Assembly: GCF_000759675.1 (NCBI RefSeq)
Contig: NZ_BAWM01000045.1
Location: forward strand, 1-64,000
DNA: 64,000 nt
Direction: 5' to 3'
Origin: Neobacillus niacini
GTDB lineage: Bacteria > Bacillota > Bacilli > Bacillales > Cytobacillaceae
Shown: piece by piece, positions 25,670-34,564 of the stretch
Layout: each line of letters starts with the position of its first letter
How positions within the stretch are numbered: the first letter of the stretch is position 1
The notes under the pieces: generated by a model
What the model saw: only the letters and a program-made list of their open reading frames with translations
Databases searched by the model: none
What the model was told of the DNA's origin: nothing
Translations under genes and position numbers: made by a program

Positions 25670-25681
25670 TAGGTGATTACC

Positions 25682-26122
25682 ATGGAAGACTTCATGACAT
25701 TAAAAAATCAACTTTGCTTCGCCGTATATGAAACGGCTGGTGAATTTAATAAATTATATTCCAGTGTGCTCCAGTCCTTTGGTTTAACCTATCCTCAATA
25801 TTTAGTCTTATTGGCTTTATGGGAAGACGATGGGGTGACACATAAAGAATTAGGGGAAAAGTTGAATTTAGGCACTGGGACTTTGACTCCTATGATTTCA
25901 CGCATGGAAGCAAATGACTGGGTAAGAAAAGAACGTTCTAAAGAGGACGAAAGAAAAGTTTATATCTATTTACAAGAGAAGGCTATAGAAGAAAAACGAA
26001 CCATTACCAAAAAGGTCGCCGAAGTAATCCAATCCTGTCAAATAGAGCTCGAAGAATATGAGCAGTTAATGCAGCAGTTGAATACTTTACAGAAAAAAAT
26101 GAGAGAACGAAAAACTAATTGA
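25682..26122 (+). CDS. MarR-family regulator, OhrR-like
   Basis: A 146-residue winged-helix regulator. The N-terminus LKNQLCFAVYET carries a Cys (residue 12) matching the peroxide-sensing Cys of OhrR, and GLTYPQYLVLLALWE follows as in that family. The DNA-recognition part is HKELGEKLNLGTGTLTPMISRME. It probably represses the upstream peroxidase gene and itself until oxidised by organic peroxide. ATG 25682 is 5-6 nt from AGGTGA; a GTG within that RBS was rejected. Confidence 0.83.
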   Translation: MEDFMTLKNQLCFAVYETAGEFNKLYSSVLQSFGLTYPQYLVLLALWEDDGVTHKELGEKLNLGTGTLTPMISRMEANDWVRKERSKEDERKVYIYLQEKAIEEKRTITKKVAEVIQSCQIELEEYEQLMQQLNTLQKKMRERKTN

Positions 26123-26135
26123 GTTTTATTTAAAA

Positions 26136-26165
26136 GGCTGTCCAAGACTGGACAGCTATTTTATT
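26136..26165 (+). terminator. Terminator after the OhrR-like gene
   Basis: A stem GGCTGTCC/GGACAGCT with a 6-nt loop, followed by ATTTTATTTCTT. Confidence 0.75.
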
Positions 26166-26268
26166 TCTTATTATAAGAAATTCATATCTTTCTCGTTGAG
26201 TAAGCCTCATCTTATCCAAATCAAACCTATAACTCTCCAAAATCATTTACTATGAGTTATTTCCTTTA

Positions 26269-26298
26269 TGAAATTGTTATCTATTTAGAAACATAAAC
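26269..26298 (+). promoter_or_regulatory. Candidate sigma-G promoter of the ger operon
   Basis: TGAAAT (26269-26274), a 17-bp spacer and CATAAAC (26292-26298) resemble forespore sigma-G elements. The position, about 50 bp before the gene, and the germination function support it, but the match is loose. Confidence 0.4.
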
Positions 26299-26351
26299 TT
26301 ACCAATTATGGAAACAATATAGCTAGTCTCTTCTATAAAAGGAGAATAAGT

Positions 26352-27836
26352 ATGTTTAATCTATTTAAAAACAAAAATGCCGAGAAAGAAAGTTTGGACA
26401 AGATTTTAGCCAAATCCGATGATTATAAATGCATTGATTATTTTAACCAAAAAACAAACGTCTCTTTTACTCTAAAGTTTTTAACTACATTAATTGACGA
26501 AAAAACCGTTCAAGAAAGTATTCTCCCTTATTTATTGGAAGAGAATTTTAAGGAAATAGATGACGCAAAAGAGATTATCCCACTAGCTGACATTCAAATT
26601 TCGGAGGACATCTCACAAATTGAAGATAAGCTCTTTACCGGATCTGTCCTATTAACTGTAAATGGTAAAGAAAACAAGTTTTGTTTTTTAGGAGCCCGGA
26701 AAGAAATCGGGCGAAACGTGAGCCTCCCAGAAGTTGAATTCAGCGTAATCGGTCCAAAGGAGTCCTTTGTAGAATCACTTGATCAGAATCTTAATCTAAT
26801 AAGAAAAAGAATTCCAGTTAAAGAATTAATCATGGAAAAATTAACGGTCGGAACACTTTCTAAGACAAAAGTAGCTATTCTTTACATAGATGGGATTACA
26901 AATCCCGAGAATGTAGATACAGTCCGGCAGCGAATTGAAGACATTGAATTTGATGAGATTACAGATAGCTCCTATATTGTTCAAATTATTTCAGATAATC
27001 AAAATTCACCATTCCCACAGCTTCTTGACACGGAAAGACCAGACCGAATTTCTGCCATACTTGCAGAAGGCAAAGTAGCCATTTTTGTTGATGGGTCACC
27101 ACATGCATTAATTGGACCCACTACACTGGTAGAGTTTTTCAGCTCATTTGAGGATTATTATTTAAACTGGATTCTATCTTCCTTTTTTCGCTTGATTCGA
27201 CTATTTGCCGTTGTGTTTTCTATTTTGGTTACACCCGTATATGTGGCAACACTTAGTTATCATTATGAATTAATACCGCAAGACTTAATGAATACCTTAG
27301 TAGCCTCTCGTAGAGCCATTCCCTTCCCCCCTATTTTGGAGGCATTATTTCTGGAATTAACGATTGAGCTTTTACGAGAAGCAGGAGCAAGATTGCCGAC
27401 AAAGGTCGGTCAGACAATTGGTATCGTTGGCGGGATTGTTATTGGAACGGCTAGTGTCCAAGCTGGTCTTACGAGTAACATTCTATTAATTTTCATTGCC
27501 TTAGCAGCACTCGCTTCCTTTACAACCCCAGTCTACAGAATAGGCAACACGATTCGATTAATGCGCTTTCCATTCTTACTTTTTGCAGAGTTATGGGGAC
27601 TCCTGGGAATAGTGGTCTGCTTTAGTTTTTTATTGACCCACCTTATTCGACTTACTTCACTAGGAAGGCCTTATTTAGAACCTTTGTACCCTCCTAGGAT
27701 GCAAGACCTTAAAGATGCTTTTATACGGTTATCTTTTGATAAACAAAGAAAACGACCATTCCTGCTGAACACAAATCAACCTAACCGTTTTCATAAAAAG
27801 GCTGCAAAGGACAAGAAAGATATAGAAGATGAATAG
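26352..27836 (+). CDS. Spore germination receptor subunit A (GerA/GerKA family)
   Basis: A 494-residue GerA-family protein. A large hydrophilic N-terminal part (about 1-270) is followed by about five membrane segments. Family marks include VAILYIDGITNP, GKVAIFVDGSPHALIGPTTLVEFF, and RRAIPFPPILEALFLELTIELLREAGARLP (abbreviated here by its ends). It forms the inner-membrane nutrient receptor of spores with the B and C subunits. RBS AAAGGAG is 7 nt before the ATG. It is the first gene of a complete three-gene operon; the nutrient sensed is unknown. Confidence 0.9.
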   Translation: MFNLFKNKNAEKESLDKILAKSDDYKCIDYFNQKTNVSFTLKFLTTLIDEKTVQESILPYLLEENFKEIDDAKEIIPLADIQISEDISQIEDKLFTGSVLLTVNGKENKFCFLGARKEIGRNVSLPEVEFSVIGPKESFVESLDQNLNLIRKRIPVKELIMEKLTVGTLSKTKVAILYIDGITNPENVDTVRQRIEDIEFDEITDSSYIVQIISDNQNSPFPQLLDTERPDRISAILAEGKVAIFVDGSPHALIGPTTLVEFFSSFEDYYLNWILSSFFRLIRLFAVVFSILVTPVYVATLSYHYELIPQDLMNTLVASRRAIPFPPILEALFLELTIELLREAGARLPTKVGQTIGIVGGIVIGTASVQAGLTSNILLIFIALAALASFTTPVYRIGNTIRLMRFPFLLFAELWGLLGIVVCFSFLLTHLIRLTSLGRPYLEPLYPPRMQDLKDAFIRLSFDKQRKRPFLLNTNQPNRFHKKAAKDKKDIEDE

Positions 27837-27846
27837 AGGGATCATT

Positions 27847-28947
27847 ATGAATTCTAACGTTCCAAATAGTAAAAAGATATCTCCTTTTCTCGTATTTTTC
27901 CTCATTCATACCATGCAGTCAGGGGTAGGTATTCTGGGATTTCAAAGAATTATCGCTAAAACCGCAGGATATGATGCTTGGATGTCCATCATTCTAACGG
28001 GTTTGGTTGTCCATATACTTTTGTGGATGATGTTTAAAATGCTAAAAATAGCAGATGGAGACATCACTTCGATTCATACCTTTGTACTTGGAAAAAAAAT
28101 CGGGAAAATCTTTAGTAGCTTTTTTATCCTTTACTTTTGTTTATTTACCATAACCGTCCTGCGCAGCTACATAGAAGTTGTTCAAGTATGGATGTTTCCA
28201 GAACTAAGAACATTTTGGTTTACTCTTGCCTTGCTTATTTTAGCTATCTATATTGTGTTTGGGGGTTTTAGGACGGTAGCAGGGATTGCCTTTTTTTCGA
28301 TCATTTTACCATTCTACATTGATGTATTGTTTGTTGTGATCATTCCGTATTCTGACTTTACCAATCTCCTTCCAATTTTCGATCATTCGGTAAAGGAGTT
28401 ACTGCTTGCTAGTCGTGATATGTCGTTTACCCTATTAGGATTTGAAACCTTATTATTTTTTTATCCGTTTATTCAAAACCCAGAGAGGAGTAAAAAGTGG
28501 GCTCACTTTGGCGCATTATTTTCAACAATGCTTTGTATCTATTTGGCTATTCTAGCCTTTGGCTTTTTTCCGGAGGCACAATTGCAAAAAAACACATGGC
28601 CTACATTAGCAATGTGGAAAATTATTAAATTACCTTTCGTTGAACGCTTTGAATATATTGGAGTTTCAAACTGGGGTTTAGTGATATTACCCAATATATG
28701 TATTTGTTTATGGTGTGCAAGTCGATTAGCCAAACAGCTATTTTCCATTCGCCAAAAAACATCGGTTACAGCCATTGCCATTCTTTGTTTAATAGCCACC
28801 AGTTTGATATCAACAAGAGGACAAATTGATTTACTGACAACTTATACTGGAAAGGTTGGTTTTTACTTCAATTTCATATACGTTCCATTATTGTTTGCAG
28901 GTACGTTAATAGCGAAGAAGGTGAGAAATCGTGAGAAGCATACTTAA
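27847..28947 (+). CDS. Spore germination receptor subunit B (GerAB family permease)
   Basis: A 366-residue protein with about 10 helices, of the APC-related endospore germination permease family. It begins ISPFLVFFLIHTMQSGVGILGFQR, and the substrate pocket is formed by helices 1, 3, 6 and 8 in relatives. It is thought to bind the germinant. I chose ATG 27847, 6 nt from AGAGGG, over an ATG at 27829 that lacks an RBS. The RBS overlaps the gerA stop, so translation is coupled. Confidence 0.88.
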   Translation: MNSNVPNSKKISPFLVFFLIHTMQSGVGILGFQRIIAKTAGYDAWMSIILTGLVVHILLWMMFKMLKIADGDITSIHTFVLGKKIGKIFSSFFILYFCLFTITVLRSYIEVVQVWMFPELRTFWFTLALLILAIYIVFGGFRTVAGIAFFSIILPFYIDVLFVVIIPYSDFTNLLPIFDHSVKELLLASRDMSFTLLGFETLLFFYPFIQNPERSKKWAHFGALFSTMLCIYLAILAFGFFPEAQLQKNTWPTLAMWKIIKLPFVERFEYIGVSNWGLVILPNICICLWCASRLAKQLFSIRQKTSVTAIAILCLIATSLISTRGQIDLLTTYTGKVGFYFNFIYVPLLFAGTLIAKKVRNREKHT

Positions 28948-30007
28948 ATTGATTACCTCTGTTTTCCTAGCCCTTAACCTAATTGGCTGTGTCAAGAAAG
29001 AGGTATTAGATGATATTAGCTTAATTGAAGGAATAGGCTTCGACTATATTGACAAAAAAAACATCCTTGGCACAGCTGTCATTCCCGTTTACCTGCCTGA
29101 TCAACCACCTAAAAAAACTACCTTCTCGACAAAAGCTGAGATTAGTAAGTCCATTCTGCAGGATATTCAACGACAAACAGCTGATCCAATTGCAACCGGA
29201 AGCCTTGAGGTGCTCTTATTTAGTAAGACCTTAACCGAAAAATTAGGAATTCTGCCATTGGTTGACGCCTTTCAAAGGGACCCATCAATTGGGTCTGATC
29301 TCTATTTAGCTGTGGTAGACGGAGAAACGAAGGAATTACTTGCTGGACAATATGGAATAAGAGGAAATGCCACCTATATTTCAAAGTTGATGGAACATAA
29401 TATCAAAAATGAAGATCTGCCACAATCAAATCTGGAACTGTTTCTTGGTGATTTTTATCAAGAAGGAAAAACGCCCTTTATTCCGCAGCTGAAACAAATT
29501 GGAAAAAACAAAATGAAAATTAGTGGGATAGCTTTACTCAAACATGGAAAAATGGTTGATCAAATTGCACCTGACAAAATGTTTTTTTTCAAGCTGCTTG
29601 TAGACAAATACAGTGAAGGTATGCACCGGGTCAAAATAGAAAGTGGGGAAGCGGCCGTACGAAGCATTCATTCATCCCACAATTTCGAATTGACAAAAAG
29701 AAACCCTGCTGAAGTTACGATTCATTTAAAGGTTAATGGAAACATCGATGAGTTTACCGGTCAAGAGCTCACACCTAAAACGATACAGGAATTACAAAAA
29801 CAATTCGAAAAGGACATTCAGAAGGAATGCCTTAAATTGATACAGCATTTTAAAGATAAACAAATAGACCCAGTAGGAATTGGTCATTTTGTAAAAACAC
29901 AGACGAGAAATTTTGATTTTAAGAATTGGAGAGAGAATCAGTATAAAGACCTTGTAGTCAAGATAAAATCAGAGGTAAAGATTACAGAATCAGGGGTCAT
30001 TGAATAA
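28931..30007 (+). CDS. Spore germination lipoprotein subunit C (GerAC family)
   Basis: A 358-residue Ger(x)C protein. The signal peptide ends in a lipobox LNLIGC with the lipidated Cys at about residue 20. EGIGFDYIDKKN and the C-terminal domain with LIQHFKDKQIDPVGIG are typical. It is anchored on the outer face of the spore inner membrane and needed for receptor function. The start is GTG with AAGGTGAG 6 nt upstream; it overlaps the B gene by 17 bp. Confidence 0.88.
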   Translation: MRSILKLITSVFLALNLIGCVKKEVLDDISLIEGIGFDYIDKKNILGTAVIPVYLPDQPPKKTTFSTKAEISKSILQDIQRQTADPIATGSLEVLLFSKTLTEKLGILPLVDAFQRDPSIGSDLYLAVVDGETKELLAGQYGIRGNATYISKLMEHNIKNEDLPQSNLELFLGDFYQEGKTPFIPQLKQIGKNKMKISGIALLKHGKMVDQIAPDKMFFFKLLVDKYSEGMHRVKIESGEAAVRSIHSSHNFELTKRNPAEVTIHLKVNGNIDEFTGQELTPKTIQELQKQFEKDIQKECLKLIQHFKDKQIDPVGIGHFVKTQTRNFDFKNWRENQYKDLVVKIKSEVKITESGVIE

Positions 30008-30010
30008 AAA

Positions 30011-30052
30011 AAGCAAGTAGACTTGTCCATTTTAGACTATGTCTACTTGCTT
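30011..30052. terminator. Terminator between gerC and the gntP remnant
   Basis: A 12-bp perfect stem AAGCAAGTAGAC/GTCTACTTGCTT with an 18-nt loop. The A run on its left makes it strongest for minus-strand transcripts coming from the mhpFE operon; it may also stop the ger transcript. Confidence 0.7.
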
Positions 30053-30076
30053 ACGATCGTTATACCATTTTGTGAC

Positions 30077-30361
30077 TTAAACGATTCCAGTTAAGAGATA
30101 AACTGCAATGATGAAGAAAGCAGCAATTGTTTTAATAATAGTGATAGCAAAAATATCACGGTAAGACTGTTTATGTGTTAAACCGGTAATCGCCAATAAG
30201 GTAATAACGGCGCCGTTATGCAGCAGTGTATCCATACCTCCGGAGGCCATGGAGATAACACGGTACATAACTTCAAGCGGATTATCGAACTGATTTGCTA
30301 GTTCAATATATTTATCTGACATCATCCCAAGAGTGATCGCAATACCGGCAGAATTTCGTCT
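30077..30361 (-). pseudogene. Truncated GntP-family permease (C-terminal remnant)
   Basis: About 92 codons matching only the extreme C-terminus of a GntP-type gluconate/hydroxy-acid permease, with the marker SGGMDTLLHNGAVITLL and GLTHKQSYRDIFA. The reading frame is open from NSAGIAITLG at about 30355, right next to the stop of the aldolase gene (30365), and there is no RBS or start for a complete protein. Full members are about 420-450 residues, so some 350 residues are missing. The best reading is a deletion that joined the permease tail to the end of the aldolase gene. An 82-residue protein from ATG 30325 could be annotated, but function is unlikely. Confidence 0.78.
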
Positions 30362-30364
30362 CTT

Positions 30365-31381
30365 TTAGCGATTCTTACTTTTTGCAATTTCAGCAGCAAC
30401 TTCAACGATCATATCCTCTTGACCACCCACGACTTTACGTTTGCCTAATTCAATTAAAATATCACGCGAATCTACGCCAAATTTCTCAGCAGCACGTTTT
30501 GAATGTAAGGCAAAGCTTGAGTAAACACCTGCATAACCAAGCGTTAAACTATCTTTTGTAATTTCTTGTGGTACTGGTAAAAGTGGTGAAATGATGTCTT
30601 CAGCTAAATCCATCATTTTATATAAATCTACCCCAGTTTTTATTCCCATTCGTTCACAAACGGCAACCAGTACTTCTGTTTGCGTATTTCCGGCACCTGC
30701 TCCTAAGCAGCGAACACTGCCATCAATACGTGTAGCACCTTCTTCAATTGCTACAAGCGTATTCGCCATCGCAAGTGATAAATTGTTATGACCATGGAAA
30801 CCAATGTTAATGCCTACAGATTGTTTAAGTGCACGAATTCGTTCGCGAACTTGACCTGGCAGCAGGTAACCTGCTGAGTCTACTACATAGACTGAATCGG
30901 CTCCGTAGCTTTCCATTAATTTAGCTTGTTCCACTAATTTGTCAACTGGAGCCATATGGTTCATCATTAAGAATCCAACCGTCTCCATGCCTAGTTCCTT
31001 TGCATAGGCAATATGCTGTGGAGCCACGTCCGCTTCTGTAACATGTGTTGCGATACGAGCCATCTTTGCTCCTAGATTTGCCGCTTCTTTCAATTCGTGC
31101 AAAGTACCAATACCAGGCAATAACAGAACTGCGATTTTTGACTTATCTGCAACAGAAACTGCAGCTTCGATTAATTCCAGTTCATTTGTACGAGAAAGAC
31201 CATATTGTAATGATGACCCAGCTAAACCATCACCGTGAGATACTTCGATATATGGGACATTTGCGTCATTTAATGCTTTAGCCACTTTTAGTACTTGATC
31301 CACTGTAAATTGATGAGAGACTGCATGACTTCCGTCTCGTAAAGCAACCTCTGTAATCAGAATATCTCTTTCATTTGTCAT
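30365..31381 (-). CDS. mhpE: 4-hydroxy-2-oxovalerate aldolase (MhpE/DmpG)
   Basis: A 338-residue class II pyruvate aldolase, splitting 4-hydroxy-2-oxovalerate into pyruvate and acetaldehyde. It has LRDGSHAVSHQ (metal and base residues), VVDSAGYLLPGQ and the metal-binding GFHGHNNLS. It normally forms a channelling complex with acetaldehyde dehydrogenase, here encoded just upstream (22-bp gap). RBS AAAGGGG lies 8 nt before the ATG. It is followed directly by the broken permease. No hydratase or ring-cleavage gene is present nearby, so the source of its substrate is unknown. Confidence 0.88.
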   Translation of the reverse strand: MTNERDILITEVALRDGSHAVSHQFTVDQVLKVAKALNDANVPYIEVSHGDGLAGSSLQYGLSRTNELELIEAAVSVADKSKIAVLLLPGIGTLHELKEAANLGAKMARIATHVTEADVAPQHIAYAKELGMETVGFLMMNHMAPVDKLVEQAKLMESYGADSVYVVDSAGYLLPGQVRERIRALKQSVGINIGFHGHNNLSLAMANTLVAIEEGATRIDGSVRCLGAGAGNTQTEVLVAVCERMGIKTGVDLYKMMDLAEDIISPLLPVPQEITKDSLTLGYAGVYSSFALHSKRAAEKFGVDSRDILIELGKRKVVGGQEDMIVEVAAEIAKSKNR

Positions 31382-31403
31382 TTTATTTACCCCTTTCTAC
31401 GGC

Positions 31404-32291
31404 TTAAACTGTTTCTTTCTTTAAAAGATTTTTAGCAAACTCTTCGGCAATTTTTACTCCTGCAGCTGTCATAATATCAAGGTTTCCTGAATATTTTGGC
31501 AGATAATCTCCGGCACCTTCTACTTGAATGAAGATGGTAACTTTATTACCTTCGAAAATAGGCTCTGTACGGAGCTGATAGCCTGGCACATAAGATTGAA
31601 CGACTTCTGTCATTTCAGCAATGGATTTTCTGATACCTTCTTCGTCCATTGTTCCTTCTTCTACAAGCGTATACACTGTATCGCGCATCATGATTGGAGG
31701 TTCAGCAGGGTTTAATATCATAATTGCCTTCCCTTTTTTAGCTCCACCGACAACTTCAATCGCACGGGAAGTTGTTTCGGTAAATTCATCGATATTAGCA
31801 CGAGTTCCAGGGCCAGCACTTTTACTTGAAATCGTTGCAACGATTTCTGCATATTCTACTGGGCTTACGCGTTTTACGGCATGGACCATTGGGATTGTTG
31901 CCTGTCCGCCGCATGTAATTAAATTAATATTTTCTTTTTCTAAATGCTCGTCAATGTTAACAGCCGCGCAAACATAGGGACCAACAGCTGCCGGAGTCAT
32001 ATCAATTACTTTAATTCCTGCTTCTTTTAACACTTTTGCATTATAAAGATGAGCTTTTGCCGAAGTTGCGTCAAAAACAATATCAGCTTCTAATTCTGGA
32101 TCTGCAAGGAATCCATCAATTCCAGTGTCTACCCCTGCATAACCCATTTCTCTTGCACGGCGTAAACCATCTGAATGCGGGTCAATCCCAATTACGGCAG
32201 TTAACTCTAGTAATTCAGAGCGACCAAGTTTAATCATTAAATCTGTACCAATGTTCCCTGAGCCAAGAACAGCAACTTTAACTTTTGACAA
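31404..32291 (-). CDS. mhpF: Acetaldehyde dehydrogenase (acetylating), MhpF/DmpF
   Basis: A 295-residue enzyme oxidising acetaldehyde to acetyl-CoA with NAD+. The Rossmann motif is [11 protein letters not shown] and the catalytic Cys is in [13 protein letters not shown]. It partners with the aldolase so that acetaldehyde is channelled between active sites. The start is TTG, with AGGAGG about 9 nt upstream. First structural gene after the IclR regulator, which lies on the same strand 59 bp upstream. Confidence 0.9.
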   Translation of the reverse strand: MSKVKVAVLGSGNIGTDLMIKLGRSELLELTAVIGIDPHSDGLRRAREMGYAGVDTGIDGFLADPELEADIVFDATSAKAHLYNAKVLKEAGIKVIDMTPAAVGPYVCAAVNIDEHLEKENINLITCGGQATIPMVHAVKRVSPVEYAEIVATISSKSAGPGTRANIDEFTETTSRAIEVVGGAKKGKAIMILNPAEPPIMMRDTVYTLVEEGTMDEEGIRKSIAEMTEVVQSYVPGYQLRTEPIFEGNKVTIFIQVEGAGDYLPKYSGNLDIMTAAGVKIAEEFAKNLLKKETV

Positions 32292-32350
32292 AATAATTCT
32301 CCTCCTAGAAATTACTTTATTTTTGTATGTTTTCTTACTCTAGCTTCTTT

Positions 32351-33124
32351 TTAAAAGACATTACCTTTATTACCTAAAGATGTTGAAATCTCAGATGCAG
32401 CTCTCTTAATCCCCGCTATTACTTTAGGCTGCTTTTCTTCATCAAGTCTCATTTTAGGTGCAGCACAGCTAATTGAAGCGATTACATTTCCCTTATGATT
32501 GAATATCGGTGCGGCTATACATTTCAGTCCCAACTCGATTTCTTCATCGTCGACTGCATAGCCAGTCTCACGAACAGAAACTAAATGTTTTTTTATTTGA
32601 TTTACATCTGTCATTGTGTGCTCTGTAAATGCTTCTAAACTTGCGGATGATAATAGCCTATCGACCTCTATTTCACTTAAATAAGCAAGTATTGCCTTAC
32701 CCACTCCTGTACAATGAACGGGTGCTCTTTTTCCAATATGGGAGTAAATAGTAAGAGCTCTTGGACCCTCTACTTTTTCAATATAAACAACTTCATCCCG
32801 CTGTAATGTAACTAAGTGAACGGTTTCATTTAATTCATCCGCTAAATCTCTAATAATGGGTCTTGCTATGTTTCCAATATCGAGATGTTTTCCAACAAAG
32901 TTACCTAATGTGAAAAGTTTAATCCCCAGCTTATACTTCAAATCCTCTGGATTTTGTTGAAGATACCCTCTATGTTCCAAGGTTTTAATAATTCCATGAA
33001 CGGTACTTTTTGATAATTGAAGCTTTTCACTTATCTCTTTAACACTTAGTTCTGGACTTGTGGTCAAAAACAATTCAAGGACATTAGCTGCCCTTTCAAT
33101 CGATTGAATTAAACGTTCAGACAT
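32351..33124 (-). CDS. IclR-family transcriptional regulator
   Basis: A 257-residue regulator with an N-terminal winged helix (LSVKEISEKLQLSKSTVHGI, about residues 25-45) and a C-terminal GAF-like effector domain with the IclR segments GKRAPVHCTGVGKAILA and LGLKCIAAPIFNHKG. It probably controls the adjacent mhpFE genes in response to a pathway acid. ATG 33124 is preceded by AAGGAAG; the earlier in-frame ATG has no RBS. Confidence 0.85.
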   Translation of the reverse strand: MSERLIQSIERAANVLELFLTTSPELSVKEISEKLQLSKSTVHGIIKTLEHRGYLQQNPEDLKYKLGIKLFTLGNFVGKHLDIGNIARPIIRDLADELNETVHLVTLQRDEVVYIEKVEGPRALTIYSHIGKRAPVHCTGVGKAILAYLSEIEVDRLLSSASLEAFTEHTMTDVNQIKKHLVSVRETGYAVDDEEIELGLKCIAAPIFNHKGNVIASISCAAPKMRLDEEKQPKVIAGIKRAASEISTSLGNKGNVF

Positions 33125-33275
33125 TATCTTCCTTCTTTCGTTCGTCATTGTCGAACATTGTTCGTAAATTTGCTATTGGATGTTTTTATACTAACTCGCT
33201 TCTAATAGTATGTCAATAATATTAAATTCATTATTCTGAAAAACCAGACTATTTCATTTCTACAAAAATAAAAAA

Positions 33276-33299
33276 GAGCTCATCTTTTATAATGAGCTC
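33276..33299 (-). terminator. Terminator after the HesB-like gene
   Basis: A perfect 8-bp stem GAGCTCAT/ATGAGCTC, followed on the minus strand by TTTTTTATTTTTG. Confidence 0.75.
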
Positions 33300-33317
33300 C
33301 CATAAATCCATCGAACA

Positions 33318-33587
33318 TTAAATTACTTCAAACTGTTTAAAACCTGTTTGATCCGGGATAAAATCTAGTTTTTTATCTCGAAAATAATGGCATTCACCTT
33401 TGTCGATGATGAAATGAAGTTTATCCTTTACTATTTCATTATCATTATCTTGAATAGAGCCTTCTAAAGTTAATTTCACTTTCATAAAACAACTTTTACG
33501 CATTTGTAATCGGATAAACTTAGTTGAATCTGATAATTCCAGCCTATTTTGTATTTCTGCTTTAGCTGCTTCTGTTAGAACGAACAC
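33318..33587 (-). CDS. HesB/IscA-like small protein
   Basis: An 89-residue protein that begins like HesB-family proteins (LTEAAKAEIQNRL) and has the matching beta-rich arrangement. Only two Cys are present (about residues 33 and 66), not the three needed for Fe-S scaffold function, so it fits the HesB-like group of unknown role better than true IscA. GTG start with AGGGG about 8 nt upstream. It has its own terminator and lies between two regulators. Confidence 0.6.
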   Translation of the reverse strand: MFVLTEAAKAEIQNRLELSDSTKFIRLQMRKSCFMKVKLTLEGSIQDNDNEIVKDKLHFIIDKGECHYFRDKKLDFIPDQTGFKQFEVI

Positions 33588-33632
33588 GAAATCAACCCCT
33601 TTTTACATACCTTGTCGTCCTCACAACTAATT

Positions 33633-34469
33633 TTAAACCATGAAGTAGTTCCGTAGTAAATAAGAAATCCATTTTGTCTGTGGATGATTTCGAATATTTT
33701 CTACTAATCCCTTCACAATCGCTCTTGGTAACGTTGGGGCAAGCAGCTCTTGTTTTAACAGAATTAATGATTCTTGTTCAATAGACTCTTCCATTTCTAC
33801 TAGTTCTTGTTGAATAATTTCAAGAATCTGTTCCTTTGTAACCTCTTCACCCAGTGGTTCGTCGAACATCTGGATAAGATCTTTTGTAATAAAGGGGACT
33901 GTGGTATTTCTTGCAAGCAGATTTGTTTTTTCCACTAACGATTGTGATAGCAATTTCAAATCTAACGGTACGTTATAGAATAAAAACAGCTGTGAATACA
34001 TACTCATAAAGCCCTTAATACAAAATACCAAATCATACTTTGTATCTCTTACCTCTTTTTCTTCATACAGTCGTTCCACCATTGATAAAATGGTCTTCTC
34101 CATTAATCGGTCGTAGTAACGCATTTTTATTATGAATTCTTCATCAAAAGATCGCGATTGCTCCTTGATAAGAATTTTTCCAAAATCAGAATGCTTTTGA
34201 AAAGAGTTAAATATCGCATAATAAAATTCATATAGAAGATTTTGATCACTGGCGACATTTCTGACTAGATAGTCAATATCAGAAGTGAATTGAATCATAA
34301 AGTGGTCAACTAAGGCAAAGATCAATTCATCCTTTGACTTAAAAGATAAGTAAAAAGCGCCTTTGGAAATACCGCAATGTTCTGTTATTTGTTGCACAGA
34401 TGTGGCTTCAAAACCCTGTTTAGCAAAAAGCTCAATTGCTTTTTCCATAATTAATTGTTTTTTCATCAT
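33633..34469 (-). CDS. TetR-family repressor of the divergent RND pump (YerO-like)
   Basis: A 279-residue TetR regulator. The N-terminal HTH is in TSVQQITEHCGISKGAFYLSFKSKDEL; the rest is a helical ligand/dimer domain longer than usual. Length and its location divergent from a SwrC-type pump match B. subtilis YerO, the repressor of swrC. ATG 34469 is 8 nt from AGGAG. The shared promoter region has a palindrome that it probably binds. Confidence 0.82.
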   Translation of the reverse strand: MMKKQLIMEKAIELFAKQGFEATSVQQITEHCGISKGAFYLSFKSKDELIFALVDHFMIQFTSDIDYLVRNVASDQNLLYEFYYAIFNSFQKHSDFGKILIKEQSRSFDEEFIIKMRYYDRLMEKTILSMVERLYEEKEVRDTKYDLVFCIKGFMSMYSQLFLFYNVPLDLKLLSQSLVEKTNLLARNTTVPFITKDLIQMFDEPLGEEVTKEQILEIIQQELVEMEESIEQESLILLKQELLAPTLPRAIVKGLVENIRNHPQTKWISYLLRNYFMV

Positions 34470-34493
34470 TATTATCGCTCCTAAGTACAATCA

Positions 34494-34522
34494 TTGACAA
34501 TTGACCGGTTAGTCAGTATTAT
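34494..34522 (+). promoter_or_regulatory. swrC-like promoter with embedded TetR-type operator
   Basis: TTGACA (34494-34499), a 17-bp spacer and TATTAT (34517-34522) form a near-consensus SigA promoter. Inside the spacer lies TGACCGGTTAGTCA (34502-34515), an imperfect palindrome with TGAC/GTCA arms, placed so that a bound repressor would block RNA polymerase. Confidence 0.65.
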
Positions 34523-34564
34523 AAATACTTGAGTTAGATAAGTCAATTAAGGGTAGGTGTAACG

